From contig JANTQA010000072.1 in the NCBI GenBank assembly GCA_027625915.1, forward strand, positions 558,001 through 622,000: a stretch of 64,000 nucleotides of DNA, given 5' to 3'. Made by a program: the position numbers and the translations under genes. Positions 12,138 to 25,810 of the stretch are shown in pieces (the first letter of the stretch is position 1; each line of letters opens with the position of its first letter). The notes under the pieces were generated by a model. It saw only the letters and a list, made by a program, of their open reading frames with translations, made no database searches and was not told the DNA's origin. The DNA is from Anaeramoeba flamelloides (lineage: Eukaryota > Metamonada > Anaeramoebidae).

Positions 12138-15100
12138 GAAGAAAAAAAAAAGCAAAATGAAGAGTTATTTAATAGACTTCAAAAGCTTAGTGAATTTGCC
12201 AACACCGCAATTTATTTTAATTCGAATTTTATCATATGTCAGTGCCAATTGTGTTGATTGCATTGAAGGATTAAATGTATTGAAATCCATTTCAATAATA
12301 TTACATAAATCGATCGTAGATCTTTGTAATCAAGAAATCCCAAAATTAATTAATTATCATAACCAAAATAAGTATGATTTAAATCTCAGTGAATGGATGA
12401 CTTTAATTGAGCAATTTTTTTCAAAATTAATTATTCAAATAGATGAGAATCAATATACCCAAAAATTATGCACAACATTACGAGAATTTTATATTTATTG
12501 TGAAAACAGAGAAGAATGGAAGTTAAAACAATCGATAACAAGATTATTTGGCCTCGCGCTTCAGCATTCAATTACTAAAAATTTAATTTCAGAATTTTTA
12601 TACTTTATATATACTAATCAAATTCCAGAAATCGGACACGACCACAGTGCATTTGCTAAATGTTGCGGATATATCAGTGCAAAGCATCTATCTAAGGTAC
12701 ATGAAACTTTATTACAAATAGCACGCGACGAGGTATTAAAAAAGGGCTCTCGACTCATTAAAAGTAAAAAAAAATTAAGGGGCATTGATCAGACTGGTGT
12801 CCGAGGGATGGTTTTAATTTCCCTGGGCGAGGTGGCAAGAAACGGGCAAGTAAGATCTGTTTTTTCAAATTACAAACTTGAAATATTGCAATTAATAATG
12901 CCATTAATTAAGGGAACTCGGGATTTTGTCTCACAGATACGAATAATAAATTTTTTAAATAATTTAGCCATCGCCTTTAAGCAGTTAAACAATGATACTA
13001 ATTATAAATTTGAAGAAAGAAATGATTACATTTTATTGCTAATAAATTATTTAAATGAAAATAACATTAAAAAAAATATCGAAAATTCCATTAATATGAT
13101 CAATACCAAATATTATGGCAATGGCAACAATTCAAAAAATAACAATAATAACGATAATAATGATGATCAATATGGCTATGAAAACGAAATTAATTCAGTA
13201 AATCAATTTAAATTGAATTGTGTGATTGCAATCAATTCTTTAATTCAATGTGTACCACCGTTAGGTAAAACCGAAAGGAAAGCTTTGATAAATAAATTAA
13301 TTGAATTATGGGATATCGGCACCACTCTTGAACTAACTAACCAAGTATTTAGTAAAAAATTAAGGAAAATTAAAATACAGCAGGCACAAGAAAAGCAAGA
13401 GTTATCTTCAAATAAAAATTTGCAAAATATCGATAATATAAATAATATTAATATTGATACCACCACCACCAACATCACGACCAGCAGCAGCAGCAATAAT
13501 AATGGTAGTACCAATTCTAATAATCAAAAAGACGAAGTCAATACATTAATTAATAATATTAATTCGATATTTATTTCAATTTTAGAACAGGAAACCAAAA
13601 TAAGAATGATCAAAAACTTTTTCAATTTAATAAAGCACCATTTCTTATCTTCCATTACTCTTCATAGGAAAAGAAGTCTAAATTGCCTATTAAAGATAAT
13701 ATTGGAATATCAAAATATTAAATTCCAACGGAGCGAATTACGCAAATTAAACCCCAAATTTCAATCCAAAAAATTTAATGGTATTGGATTGATCATGGGA
13801 TCAGTCCTATCAAAATTATTTGATCCTGTACATGAAATACGTAACTTGTCCTTTGAAATCTTTTGGAATTTATTTTATCTTGATTTCTTAACAAGAAAAA
13901 ATTCTACAAAAACCAAACAATTATTCGAAAAGGACGAACCACCAGAGCCATTACAAACCTTGAAAAAATTAAAAGAGCACTTACATTTAGACTTTGAGCA
14001 AGATAAAAAATCAATCAAGCATATTTGTAAATCAATTGCGAAATTCTTATCCATTTTATTATCACCAGATGAATTTATCGATTGTATGCAAACCTTAATT
14101 GCTGTGGGAATTTCTGATAAACACCAATCAAGCTCTTATTGCGCGTCGCTAATATTAAACGAATCTTTATTAGCGAAGGGGAAAGAGAAAATGGGAAACA
14201 ACGTTCTTGACTTGTTTGAGAGGCTATTGAAAAAGTTTTCAGATGTTGAGCATTTTGGTTCGAAAAAAATTATTTTATTAACAGTACAGACAATGGCCTC
14301 ATATAACCAAGCGCCAATATATAGATTGCTATTATCCAACAAGCCACCGTTAACAAAAACTTGCACAGACTTCATTATTTCAATCATTTCAAACCAAGAT
14401 TTGCTTCCAAATTTCTTTTTACAAATCACGAATATAATTAATAATTCGGAGCCAATCGAAACTATAAATCAAGAAGATCAGAAGAAATCTTCAAAAAAAA
14501 ACAAAACAAAAAAATCTTCAAATAATAATAATAATAATAGTAGTAACATTGAAAAGCAAATTTTAACAACCCGTGCGTCGGTTTTACCACAGTCTTCCAT
14601 TTGCGCCTTAAAAATACTAATTAGTAAAAGTGATGGCGAATGGCTAAATAAAAATTATGCACGTTGTTTATGTTCAATATTATTTAGAATTGGCCTATGC
14701 TCAAAATTGGTGGAAGAAAATAAATTAATGGGATTGGCGTCGCCAATTAATCAAGCAATTGAAACGCTAAAGCAATTTGCACAGTCTACAGAAGATACAG
14801 AAATAATTAGAGATTTAAATTTAAATTTAACAAATGAAGGCAAGCATTTGATTGAATTGCACAATCATAAAAAAAAAATTATTCAAGATAATGAGAATAA
14901 GAATGAGGATGAGAACGAAAATGAAGAAAAAGATGATGAGGACGAGGACGAGGACGAGAATATTCAAATATATGAGCCCGAGGAATTTAAATTCGGGTTA
15001 ACGGATGGATGGAAATTATTGAATTCAGATTTTTTTGAAAGAGGAATAGCAATAATTATCTCTTCAATTGCCAATCAAAGGCCAGAGAAATTAATTAAAA

Positions 15101-16056
15101 TATGTGAATTTGTTTATCCGCATTTAACCAAAACACAAGAAATCCACAGGAGAATCGCAACCGCAATCTTTGCAGAATTGGTCAAGCATATGGGCAATAA
15201 TTTAAAACTGTTGAGTAATATTTTAACCTGCTTGTATACGTGCCAATCCGATCCATGCATTAAGGTATCCACGGAATCGCTCAGGGGGCTGGGCCACATT
15301 TGCTTTGTCGAAAACAAGGAAGCCCTCGATAAATTCGTCGGATCGATCTTCGGTGTCCTAATGCCAACTTTAGAGCATAAAAAGCCCCTGATCGTATTTG
15401 AGGCAATGACCAATATCAAAAGATTATTGAATGTGCTGTCCGTGGATTTGGTGTCTTCCCATTTGATCTCAATGTGCATGAGAGTTTCGAATATCTTTAT
15501 CAGCCAAGATCCGAAAATGAGAATCGCCTCTTTGGAACTGTTTGCTTCATTGGCCAGATACGCCAAGGACAGCGAAAAAGAACAGCTCGCACTCGCAGAG
15601 CAATTCCATCGAAATTTTGTTTTGTTAACATTATTGCTAAACGACATAGAACCTACTGTTCAAAAGGCAGCCAAATACGCTCTCAAAAAATTCGCCTTCA
15701 CAACAAATAAGAAATCTTTCATAGATTTCGTGAAAACAGATATTTTCCAAATAAACAGAAATGTTGACTATGAACTCATGCTCGATAAATTAACTTTGAA
15801 TTCAATCAACTCATTCCCCAACAAAATTTCGGCTAATTATGTCACTATATTGGATTATTTCACAGATAATAATGTACAGTTTAGAGCCAGCTCATCTTTA
15901 TTATTTGTTTTCTTTTTAAGAAATTTACCTAAGGATTTGAAAAAGCAAATAAATACAGGGCAAATTTCAGAAAAATTAATTAATTTATTAAAAGATAAAG
16001 AAAAAAAAGTTAAAATTTTTACTTCAAGAGCAATGTCATTATTATATGATTGGTAA
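10095..16056 (+). CDS. MROH1-like HEAT-repeat protein (two exons)
   Basis: Joined from exon 1 (10095-10442 or 10095-10430) and exon 2 (10690-16056), giving about 1,900 residues; human MROH1 is about 1,640. Alpha-helical HEAT-like repeats run throughout. Recognisable MROH1 landmarks are an N-terminal block on repeat-rich helices, the stretch Ile-Leu-Trp-Pro-Asn-Ile-Leu-Glu-Phe, the later Asn-Leu-Pro-Thr-Pro before a helical block, and a conserved C-terminal array starting near the Arg-Pro-Glu-Lys-Leu segment at about 15080. Extra length comes from Lys/Glu-rich inserts (12020-12155), Asn/Thr/Ser-rich inserts (13120-13165 and 13430-13520) and an Asp/Glu run (14884-14966). MROH1 relatives are linked to lysosome and late-endosome biology in animals and Dictyostelium; that role here is inferred. 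No membrane segment or catalytic motif is visible. Confidence 0.85.
10443..10689 (+). other. Intron in the MROH1-like gene
   Basis: Starts GTAATT and ends AAAAG, phase 0, 247 nt. It has in-frame stops and is rich in C/T/A with CTTTCC-type words, unlike the flanking codons. Downstream codons resume MROH1-like protein at 10690 (Val-Pro-Lys-Lys-Leu). An alternative donor GTGAGT at 10431 is also phase 0 and nearer the usual consensus; it would remove four residues (Val-Ser-Glu-Lys). Confidence 0.75.
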
Positions 16057-19000
16057 TGAGAATTTTTTTTTGTTTTGTTTTTTTTTTTTTTATGATTCCT
16101 AATTAGTAATGTTAATTGAAAAATTTTTTTCTTCTTTTTATTTATTATTGTTTTTTTTTTATTTTTGATTTTTATTCATTTTTTTTAAATTCTTTTTAAG
16201 AAATAAATTTTTTATAATTAATTATTTTTAAATTATCTAGAATTTAGATTTTTATTTTATTTCTAAAAAGACAAAATCTTTTCAAATTATAATTTTTTTT
16301 TTTTTTTTGTTCTCAATCAAAATTAATTTTGTACTATTATCAGTCAAAATAAGAATACCAAACCAAGTTAACAATAATAAACAATAATAAACTAAAATTC
16401 CAAAAATTTGTACACAGTTTAAACAGTTGAAAGAATAACAATAATACTCTTTACATTCAATTTGGAAATAATTTTGATTTTAAAAACTATTTTCATTTTT
16501 TATCTTTTCGTTTTTGTTTTCATTTCCTTTTTTTCTAGATACGTAATCTGTTTTGTTAGATCTGGTAATTTTTTATTGATGGTTGATTGAAGGTTAGTGT
16601 TGAGTTTCTTAAATAGAAAAATCACATACAAGTAGTCTATGGTGTCTTATCATTTGATCTGGAAAACAATTGTTGGTGAAATTTCAACAACTTTAGCAAT
16701 ACATTTTTTGTTCCGTTCCTTGAATTATTTTGGACATATTGTTTTTTACTTTTTCTTTTTATATTTTTTTCTTTTATTTGGATGAAAATAATTACTTATT
16801 AAAAAAATAATACTCGGATACTTAAATGTATTTTTATATTACGTGTGAAAAAATATAATGAATTGGGATTTTTTTTGACTATTTGTGATTTTGGGTGTGT
16901 CCAAATTTTTGGAATAAGTTTTACATATTTATTTTTAATACTATTTGACAATTATTAAAGAGCTATCTTTAATTTAATACAAATGATATAATATTATTTA
17001 TCCAGAGAAATTTATTTCGTGATAAATTTAAAAAATAACTCATTTTACATTTTTTTTTTAAAAATAAAAGAGTGTTTGTTAGAGTTAGAAAAAAATGGAA
17101 TATTAAATAGCAGAGGTATATTTTTTTATTTAAAAATACAATTTCTAAATATTATTATAAATAATTAATAAAAGAAAATCTTCAAACATGGTTTTTTTGT
17201 TTAATACATAAATAATTTTCATTTTATTGTTCTTTAATTTTTTTATCATATAGACCAAAGATTTTTTTAGAATAAAGTGTTTTTTTTTTTCTCTAATTAA
17301 AGTTCAAATTGAATCCAAAAAATATCTGGATTAACTTTTTTTTTGTTATTAATTATTATTTTAATATTATTAGGTATGAGTGATATAATGTTAAATTTAT
17401 ATATATTTAGTCATTATAATTACCTTTTTTTAAAAAGTTCATCATATACTCAATTTTTTTTTTATTTATTTTTATTTTCTCCAATTTTTAAAAAAAAAAA
17501 AAATTCTAACTACTGCCAAATATCAAATTATAAACAGTTCTCTGTTAAGAGTATATATAGAATTTTATAAACTACTTTATAAAATTTAATTTCAAAAATT
17601 AAATCACCTTTATGAAAACTCCTACTGAAACCTTGAGGTATTTCAAAGATATTATTTTTTAGGACATTTATTGAAAAAGGTAATTAAATATTGATTTTCC
17701 AGCCTTTTTTAAAATTCTTTTAGGATTTTATCTTTCTTAATTCAAAATTATTAAGATAGTGTTTTCAAAAACAATTGAAAAATAAAAAACCTCAATACCT
17801 CTTCTATTTCTGAAAATTGATGAATTTCTATAAATTTCTTATTTTCCAATCTAAAAAGTCTAGTAGCAAAAAAATCCAAGGACTGATAATATTCAGTAAT
17901 TAAAATATTTGACCAAATTAAAGTCTAATTTCCATTAGGATTTGTAATTTATAACAAATTAAAATAAGAATTAAATCATTTTGTTATCATTGATATTTTT
18001 TATTTTAATGATCAACAATTCCAAATCATTTTTTTCCTATAAACAAGTACCAAAATTATTTTTGACCATGTTAATGAAAGAATATAATAAATAAAAATCG
18101 GGGAATAATATCAAATGATATTCATCACGTAACATACCTTTTTTACCCAAATGTCATAAAGTTGAAATCAAAGATAGTAAAATGATAGTAATATACAAAT
18201 ATTTGTTATTTGTATATTTGTTTTTAATCCAGATCTTGTAAGATAAAATTTTAATCTATGGCCGTATATTCGATAATAAAGTTTATTTTATTTCTAGATT
18301 TAATATAATTAGTAATTAAAAAAATAATAAAAATTTGTAAAAAAAAATCAAATATTAATCTGACTCGAACTATAAGGTCAAAAAATTTAAAAATTGAAAA
18401 AAAATCTTGTCCAAAATATTCACAAACTTTACAACAAAAAAAAATGTAATTTTCAATTTTTTAATTTTAATTTACATTTTTTTTTTGTTTGAAGAATTAT
18501 TTATAATCTTATATATATTTCTTGGTATTGGATGGTAATCAAAAGATAAAACAAATTTTCAATGTGATATCAATATATCTTATGTTATGTATAAATATTA
18601 TTTGATGAAGCATTGTAGGTCATACTGGGGGTACAGATGGCCTAAAAATATTTACAGTATGGTTTGATGTGTTTTAATCAAATAAAACTCAGAGGTTTTT
18701 GATGTCTAGACAAACCTTACAAAAAAAAAAAAAAAAAATTATTTTTTGACCAAATTTCTTTTAAAAAATAATGAAATCACAATAACCAAGGAAAAAATTT
18801 CAAATGTTGAAAATCTTTTTCAAGTTATTTTTTTTTGATTTAAGTCTACTTTACAATTTTCAATTATTAAATTTCTTTTCGTTTTAATTGTTTATCAATT
18901 CTATATCTAAGAATCTTCCCAGAACAATTATAATTAAAAAATTTATTCCAAAGGCAATAAGATTAATAGTGGTTCAAGAGATTTATTCATCAAATTTTAC

Positions 19001-20102
19001 TCAAAATTAACCCAACCAAAAAATGAAAAATTCACTTTTTAAGTATCAACAAACAATTGCCTAGAAATAAGGAAAATAATTAGATTCCGAGTAAAGTTGA
19101 TGTTCACAAAAGAAATACCTGAACAAACTATAAAAGTTTCAAAAAAAATTTTAAAAAAATTTTTTAGGACCAAATCATTGAAATCTCAATCAAAATTTCT
19201 CAATTAGTTTGGACAATTAAATAGTTGATAACAAGATTTTTACTAATAATTAAATTCATTTCAAAGAAATTTCACAGCTTCAATTTTCTTAAAGTTAATT
19301 TGGAATTTTAAAATATTTTATTTTCAATTGACTTTTTTATAAATAAATAAAAATAAAAGCAAAAAGTAAAAAAAAATGAAAATGAAAAGAAAAAAAAAAA
19401 AAAAAGAAAAAATAATATGATCAAAAACTTGAAAAAATGATTTGATCTAAAAATTGAAAATTTATTTTGAGAAGAATAATAGATTAAACCCAGAGAATAA
19501 GTCATATTTCTTCTATAAAACTGGGTAGCTTTTAACCGAAAAAGAGTTTAATTATCCAATTAATAACAATAATTTCAAAAAAAATGAAAAAAATAATTTT
19601 ATGAAAAAAGGTATTTTTGCCGAAAATCTCCTAATGTATTAAATAAAAAATTACAATTACATATTCGAATTCAAAATTAAAGTTTTTATACATTAACAAT
19701 TGAAAATTTTTTCGAGTTGGTTTTTTTAAGGAAATATTCTTTCAAAAAGAAGTTTATTTTTGTTTTTACATACCTAGTATAACTTTAAAGTAATCTTCAT
19801 CTAATACCAACTTGTAATTAATTCCAAGTATACATATTGTCTAATTGATGCAAGAGATTAAGATTTTTTATTATTGATTATTTTATTAAACTTTATATTT
19901 TTAATATTTTTCTGTTAATTTTTTGTTTTTATTTGGTTTCATTTGCTGCTCTATTTAAGATTTATTTCTCAAAATACTTTGAATTTTCTTTTTCATTATA
20001 CTAACTTAATTGTATATATATATATATAAATTATAATCTCAAAATTATCATTTATTAACAAACAAGAATAAAAAAATAAAAAAAAAAGAGGGAGAAGTTT
20101 TT
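16057..20102. other. Gene-free interval of about 4 kb
   Basis: Convergent 3' flanks of the MROH1-like and CH/PH-array genes. It contains the M3 element at 16390-16920, several homopolymer runs, a short palindrome around ATACAAATATTTG near 18195-18225, and an inverted A/T repeat at about 18434-18488 that could fold as a hairpin. Frames at 17343-17570 and 19308-19505 are homopolymer-driven and not called. Confidence 0.6.
16390..16920 (+). mobile_element. M3 TIR element, copy b
   Basis: The left end reads AACTAAAATTCCAAAAATTT followed by GTACAC; the right end read inward is AACTTATTCCAAAAATTTGG followed by ACACACC. TA precedes the left end (16388-16389); the right flank is less clear. Its first 230 bp match the minus-strand copy at 1575-1799, and a shorter match lies at 61535-61640. 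About 530 bp, non-coding. The terminal sequence resembles Tc1/mariner ends. Confidence 0.6.
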
Positions 20103-23100
20103 CTAATTTTTCATAAATCTATGTTTTGCTTCAACAAGATAAGTATTAAAAATTATTAAATCGTGATTAGAATAAAATTTAAAAAAAAATGAATCAATTT
20201 TGTTAGAAAATAATATTATATTATTGTGTTCCTTGTTGGTAAACATTTGGTAATTGTGGAAATTTTCAAGTATTGTATCTTTTCCATCACCAGCATAGTC
20301 AATTAATGTTAATAAATCTGATACCAATTTAATTATAATGGATCCCTCTGTGTTTGATTTATGTTCTCTAATATATTCGATATTGATTACTTTAATTTTT
20401 TGAAATATTATTGATTTGGTTTGATTTTGATTATTTTGATTAAAGTGGGATTTATTGTTGGTTTTTATTTCTTGTTTTTTTATTAATCGCTTTGATTGGA
20501 AATCATGAATTTTCTTTTTTCTTCTTTTAAATGCATCTCTATAATAGATCATAATGTTTTTTTGAAATTTATTTAATAAAAATTGACATTTTTTTCGTTT
20601 TTTTTGAGAATTAAATTTAATCAAGAATTCGTGTTTATTAAAATTTTTAATAATCGCCACACTTTCGTCTGACTCTAAAAATGAAAAACGTATTTCATCA
20701 GAATCTTTTATTATTGGTGTTTTCCATTGAGTGTTTGTTAGGATTATTTTTCTACTTGTGTATTCGAAATATAAAGAACCATTTGAAATGGTTTTGAGAT
20801 CAATATTTAAAAATTCAATATGAAATAAATCCCTTAGATAATTCGATTTCTTATGGCCATTATCGTTAATATTTTCATTATTATTTGTATTGGAATAATT
20901 AATGTTTAATAAGGTATTATTATGTAATATTTTTGATTTTTCATAAATATCCTTTTTATAATCTTTATATTTTTTTGAAGATTTTAATTCCTTTAGCCAA
21001 GTAATTAAAGAATAAAATTCTCTTAAAAATTCAAAATCTGAAAATAATAATATAAAATATTTATTATTTTTGAAATTTAATAATAGTTTATAATGCTTTA
21101 AGTTAGCTTTCTTTTTTCTTCCCCTTTTGCTATTTAAATAGAAATTGTAAGAATTATTTATATTTTCAATTTCATTTTTTGTTAAAAATTCATTCCCCGT
21201 TATTGAAATATCAACATTACTATACAATTCTTTAATATAAATATTTTGATTAATAATTTTTAATGATTTTTCTGAAAGCTTTAATAAAACTGCGATTTTT
21301 TCATTTTCCTTTTGCTTAAACAATTTAACGTAATAAGTATAAATATGATTCGTAAAAATTTGATTTGATAAATTTTTATATTTGATAAATTTCCAGATGA
21401 AATGTAATCGGTGTTCAGGATTTTGAAACGAAATAAAATTAACCCTTCCAATTTCCTCATCGCCATTTTTTTTCATATCCATGTTCATACTCGTGTTCGT
21501 ATTTGTATTGGTGCTCCTCTTCATCTTCATTTTCACTTTCTTTTTGTTTTTCATTTTCATTTTTGTTTCTGTAGAATCAAAAATTAATTCCAATATTTGG
21601 TGGTTAAATGGACAAAATTTGACAAACACTTGAGAAATTCTATAAATGCTTTCATAATTTTTATCAAAAGAAAAAATTAAGCCCTCTAAATGTAAAGAAA
21701 TAATTGCCTCCTTTGTATATGTTTTTGTAGAATATTGTTTATGCAGCGAAATTCTAAAATTATCAATAGATTCTGGGTAACTTTCCCAAATTTGATTATA
21801 CTTTTGATATAAATTGAACGAATTTGGGAAACAATAGGAATTGCCTAAAGAAATGTTATTATAGTAATTCATAAATCTGGTAGAAATACTTTCCGTGTGA
21901 AAGACTAGATTGATTTGTTTTTTATTTTTAAATTGAATATTAATCTGAGAAAATTTATTCTTTCCATTTTTTATTGCATTGACCTTTGAATTCAAAGTGA
22001 AATAGCGTGAAATATAAATTTCCTTTTGATCATTTATTATTTGATTTTTTTTATTTTCAATTACTGTCAAAATTTTATTTGAGATAATAATCTTTGAATT
22101 ATTATTTCTCATTTGATTTTTTTTTCTTTTCACGTGTCTCGTCTGATTTTTCTTATTAATAGAATCAATATTTGCAAAAAAGCTTTTCATTGGGGAATTC
22201 AATGAACAGCTCAAAAATCTTTCTTGTATTTTATTAAACCCCTGAACAAAATTTTTAGCTTGGAATTTGTTTACAAAGGCCATTTTTAAATTGCCATACC
22301 CATTACCTAAAATTAAATTAACAATTTTATCTTTAAATTCGATTTCATTTGAAGACAAATATTCAAAGGAATGAAACAAAGTATTTTTCACTTTAATTGA
22401 AAATTTATCAGAGCAAAGTAAGATCTTGCCATTTAATTGATTGTTTCCATTTATTGTATGTATTTTAATGCTATATTCTGACTTTGTCTCAATTCTATAT
22501 TTTAAATATATATTTTTTTTTTTCTCAAATTCATGAATAAATAAGGCCTTTAAATCGTTGTTTGGAAACGAAATAATAACAAATGTATTTTCATCAATGT
22601 GAAATCTAAGAAAGAGATCCATTGATTTGTTATTAATAATTTTTGAATAATTAGAATAATATCTTAAAAAGGTTAATTGATGATAATAAAGTTCGAAATG
22701 ATCTTGGAATAATATTATTTTGGTTTGCCCAACAAATTCATCAATACTGTTTAACAGCCCGACATAGAATTGAATTGAATTTTGATCAATTTCGAGATCC
22801 TGTTGCATTTTCCGCCCAATCCCAATTCCACGCAATTGCTTTTGTTTTTGATTTTGTTCATTGCTTTTGGATTTGAATTTTTGTGAATTATTTGATTTTA
22901 AATAATTAAAAATGGAATTTATTTTTTTTTGAAACAAAAGTTTTGTTAATATTTTTTGTGGTGAAAATATTGGTAAATTTATTTTTAATTTATTATTAGT
23001 AAGCATATTCTTATTTTCTTTTTTAATTTCACCATAGTCACCGTCACCGTCATTATTACTATATGGATATTTATCCTTCTTCAAATTATTTTTTTTTTTC

Positions 23101-25481
23101 AGATTAGAGGTGCAAAAAGAATTAAATAGTTGGAAATAATTAAAAAGTAAATCACGTTGTAAGGAATCTTCACAGCGAAAAATTAATTTTTTTTTATTTT
23201 TTTCAGAATCTAAATAAATAAACAAAATTAATTTTAAATTAATTGCATGCAAAAAAACTTGTTTGAACTGTGAGTAAATATCTGAAAATAATTCTTCGTG
23301 GCCAGATTCATTAAAAAGCGAAAACTGTATTGAAGATAAAATTATTAAACGCCTTTTTGATAAGATTATTCTTTTTGTTTGCGATTCTATTGTGGTTATT
23401 TGATGTATATAGAATTTTTTGTTAAGATCAGGATTAAAATTTTTAATTAGTTTGATAATTGCTTGATCAATATTGGTTCTTTTTTCATTTCTAAGTATTA
23501 TTGGTGTAAAGATTGGCAATTCAAACCACGGTGGTATACTGATCTGACTTTGAAATATTGGGGCCATCCCATAGGAATCAAATATTGCAAAAATGTGATT
23601 TTTTCTTTTTTTTGGTTTTAGCTGTGGCCTATTTAGGATGGAAATGGGGATATTCACTGTTGATAAACTCTTTGAATTTTGAAAAAATTTTACTTTTAAT
23701 TGCCGTGTTTCAATGAAATTTGATTCATCTTTGGATATTAATTTATTATACAAATTTTCATCGTTAATCTTTTTATTACCATTATAATCATAAATGTTGT
23801 AATTTTGGTTTAATATGATTTTTTTCTGATTTTGATTTTGTTTTTGTTTTTGATTTTGTTTTTGTTTTTGCTTTTGATCTTGTTTTCTTTTTAAAACAAG
23901 ATTATTAAATTTCGAACTAAATTCTATTAAACACCTTTGAATGAGTTCCCTATTTATTGAATCAAAACATTTTATTTTTAAATTTAAAGTTAAAATTAGA
24001 TCTTCAAAATTTATTTCAAGGGTTTTTTCTTCTTGTAAGTTAATAAAAGTTTGAATATTAATTTCGTTCCAATGGATAAAGGTTGAGCTTAAATTATTAT
24101 CACGCTTCTTTGTTTTTTGAAAACTAATTTGTAATCCTTCTTCATTTAATTTTAGAATTGAATTAACCCAACACTGCTTTTTAAAATAATATATATCGAC
24201 TTTAAATTTGGCTTTTTTTTTTTTGATACATCTTTGAACTAAACAAAAGATTTCTGCTTCAGAGTTTAATATTAATCCATTGATTTTGTTTTGTTCTGGT
24301 GAGTAGCCATGATATGTTTGAAAAAATGAAAAACAATAATAGATTAAATCACACTCATTATTCGTTTTTGTAATTAATTTGTATTCGATGATTTTCTCTT
24401 TTTCTTTTTTGTTTTCTTTTTCTTTTTCGTTTTTTTCCCTTTCATTTTCTTTTTCTGTTTCTGTTTCTTTTTCTTGTTCTTTTGTTTCTCTCTTTTCCTT
24501 TTCCTTTTCCTTTTCTTTTTCCTTTTCATTAACATTGTCATTACCACCTTTAGAAAATAAAATTAAAGTTCTTGAATTTTGTTTTGATTTCTCTAATTTC
24601 CAGATTGAATTTTTTTCAAATCTTTTTTTTAGAAATAATTGTTCTTTTGAAAATAATGAAAATTCTTTTTCATTTACAGTCAAATTTAAACAAATTAAAT
24701 TGTTTGTATATTTTGTTGCATAGTAAACTTCGAAAGTTGCATTCCCTTCAGAAAACAAATATTCTATTTGTTGTTCGAAATAATTTGGTTGGTATAATTT
24801 CAGATTTGTTCCATGATGATCCTTGCCTTTTACGATTTTGTTTATTGGCTGAAAAAATGGTAACTGAACTAACCTTTGGCTAACTATATTTGACAAAGGA
24901 ACTGTTAGTTGTAAGGTGTCCATTTCAGTTTTTGATCCAATTTTTTTGTCATTTCTTTTCTTTTTGGAGAAGGAAAAAATTAGATTTAATAGGGGATAAT
25001 ACTGATTCTGTTTGATGTAATTCTCAATTTCATTAATTTTTGAGAGTTTAATTTTTTTTAAAACGAAGTAGTCAAGAATCGATCTTAAATTTTTTTGTGG
25101 TTGCTTACTTTTACATGTTTTTAATATTTTTTTTTTTTTGTAATTGTAAAGAAAAAAAGAAAAAGGTTGGATTAGGTTTGATATTATTACGAAAGGAGTT
25201 GTTCATATTGGAGAGAGATTACTTGATTGGATCCCTTATTTTAAAACCAAACAATTGTTTCATAATTTTACACGAGTACAAGATTGCAAGGTCTGTAGTT
25301 AAAATGGTCGAGATCTTTATTTGGAGAACTTGTTCCATCCAAGCAATTATTTTTGTTTCTTTTTGATCTTTTGATCCTATAGCATTTTCAAGAAGAAAGG
25401 TTGGTTTTATTAAAAATTTTTATAAGGGTAAACATGAAGAAATTTCACAAATTTATGGTTTTTACTCATTTTTCGTTCCAT
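20103..25481 (-). CDS. CH-like domain plus tandem PH-like array protein (three exons)
   Basis: The main frame (20103-25107) encodes about nine units of 100-150 residues. Each has several short hydrophobic strands and a closing helix with Phe near its end, the pattern of degenerate PH/GRAM-like folds; clear units start near 23350, 22710, 22430, 22010, 21700, 21290, 20795 and 20335. The frame stays open above the internal ATG at 24923, so I add exon 2 (25223-25376) and a short exon 1 (25466-25481, ATG at 25481). This gives 1,724 residues with all junctions in phase. The added N-terminus reads like a calponin-homology domain: a Trp-Met-Glu-Gln-Val-Leu start, Asp-Leu-Ala-Ile-Leu where CH domains have their Asp-Gly helix, and a late Asn-Glu-Ile-Glu-Asn-Tyr helix. 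CH domains bind actin or microtubules and PH-like folds bind lipid or protein, so a membrane-cytoskeleton scaffold is inferred. Exon 1 is the weakest part. Stop is TAG. Confidence 0.75.
25108..25222 (-). other. Intron 2 of the CH/PH-array gene
   Basis: Minus strand: donor GTAATC at 25222, acceptor AAAAG ending at 25108, 115 nt, phase 2. The interior is pyrimidine-rich followed by an A run. Only this acceptor keeps the frame between the CH-like exon and the PH array. Confidence 0.65.
25377..25465 (-). other. Candidate intron 1 of the CH/PH-array gene
   Basis: Minus strand: donor GTAAAA at 25465, acceptor CTATAG ending at 25377, 89 nt, phase 1, with a pyrimidine stretch before the acceptor. 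It connects a five-codon start (ATG at 25481) to the CH-like exon, whose own frame has no ATG before a stop near 25425. Plausible but unproven. Confidence 0.45.
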
Positions 25482-25810
25482 TAACTTGAAAACAATAGTT
25501 GATTAAAAAATAAAAAATGACATTTAAATTTTTGTTAATTGGAGGTTTTTTTGAGTAAGATTATACTTTGTGAATTTAAAGATATTAAAAAAACTTTATG
25601 ATTCGTTCTTCTATATTTGTTTTGAATTTAAACAACTCTCCAAAATATTTTAGAAATAGATAAAAAAAGTTAAATACTAAAAAGTTCCAAACAATTTTTA
25701 ATCAGGAACCTTAATAGAATCACATGAATCACATAAAACTGAAAACGAAAAGTAAAATCAATTAAATAATGAAAAAAATTAACTGGAAAGAATAATTCAA
25801 TACTGGTGTT

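Noticed and set aside
10095-16056. GCN1-type translational regulator
   Set aside because: Both are large HEAT-repeat proteins, but the motifs here and their order match MROH1, and no GCN1-type EF3-like region was seen.
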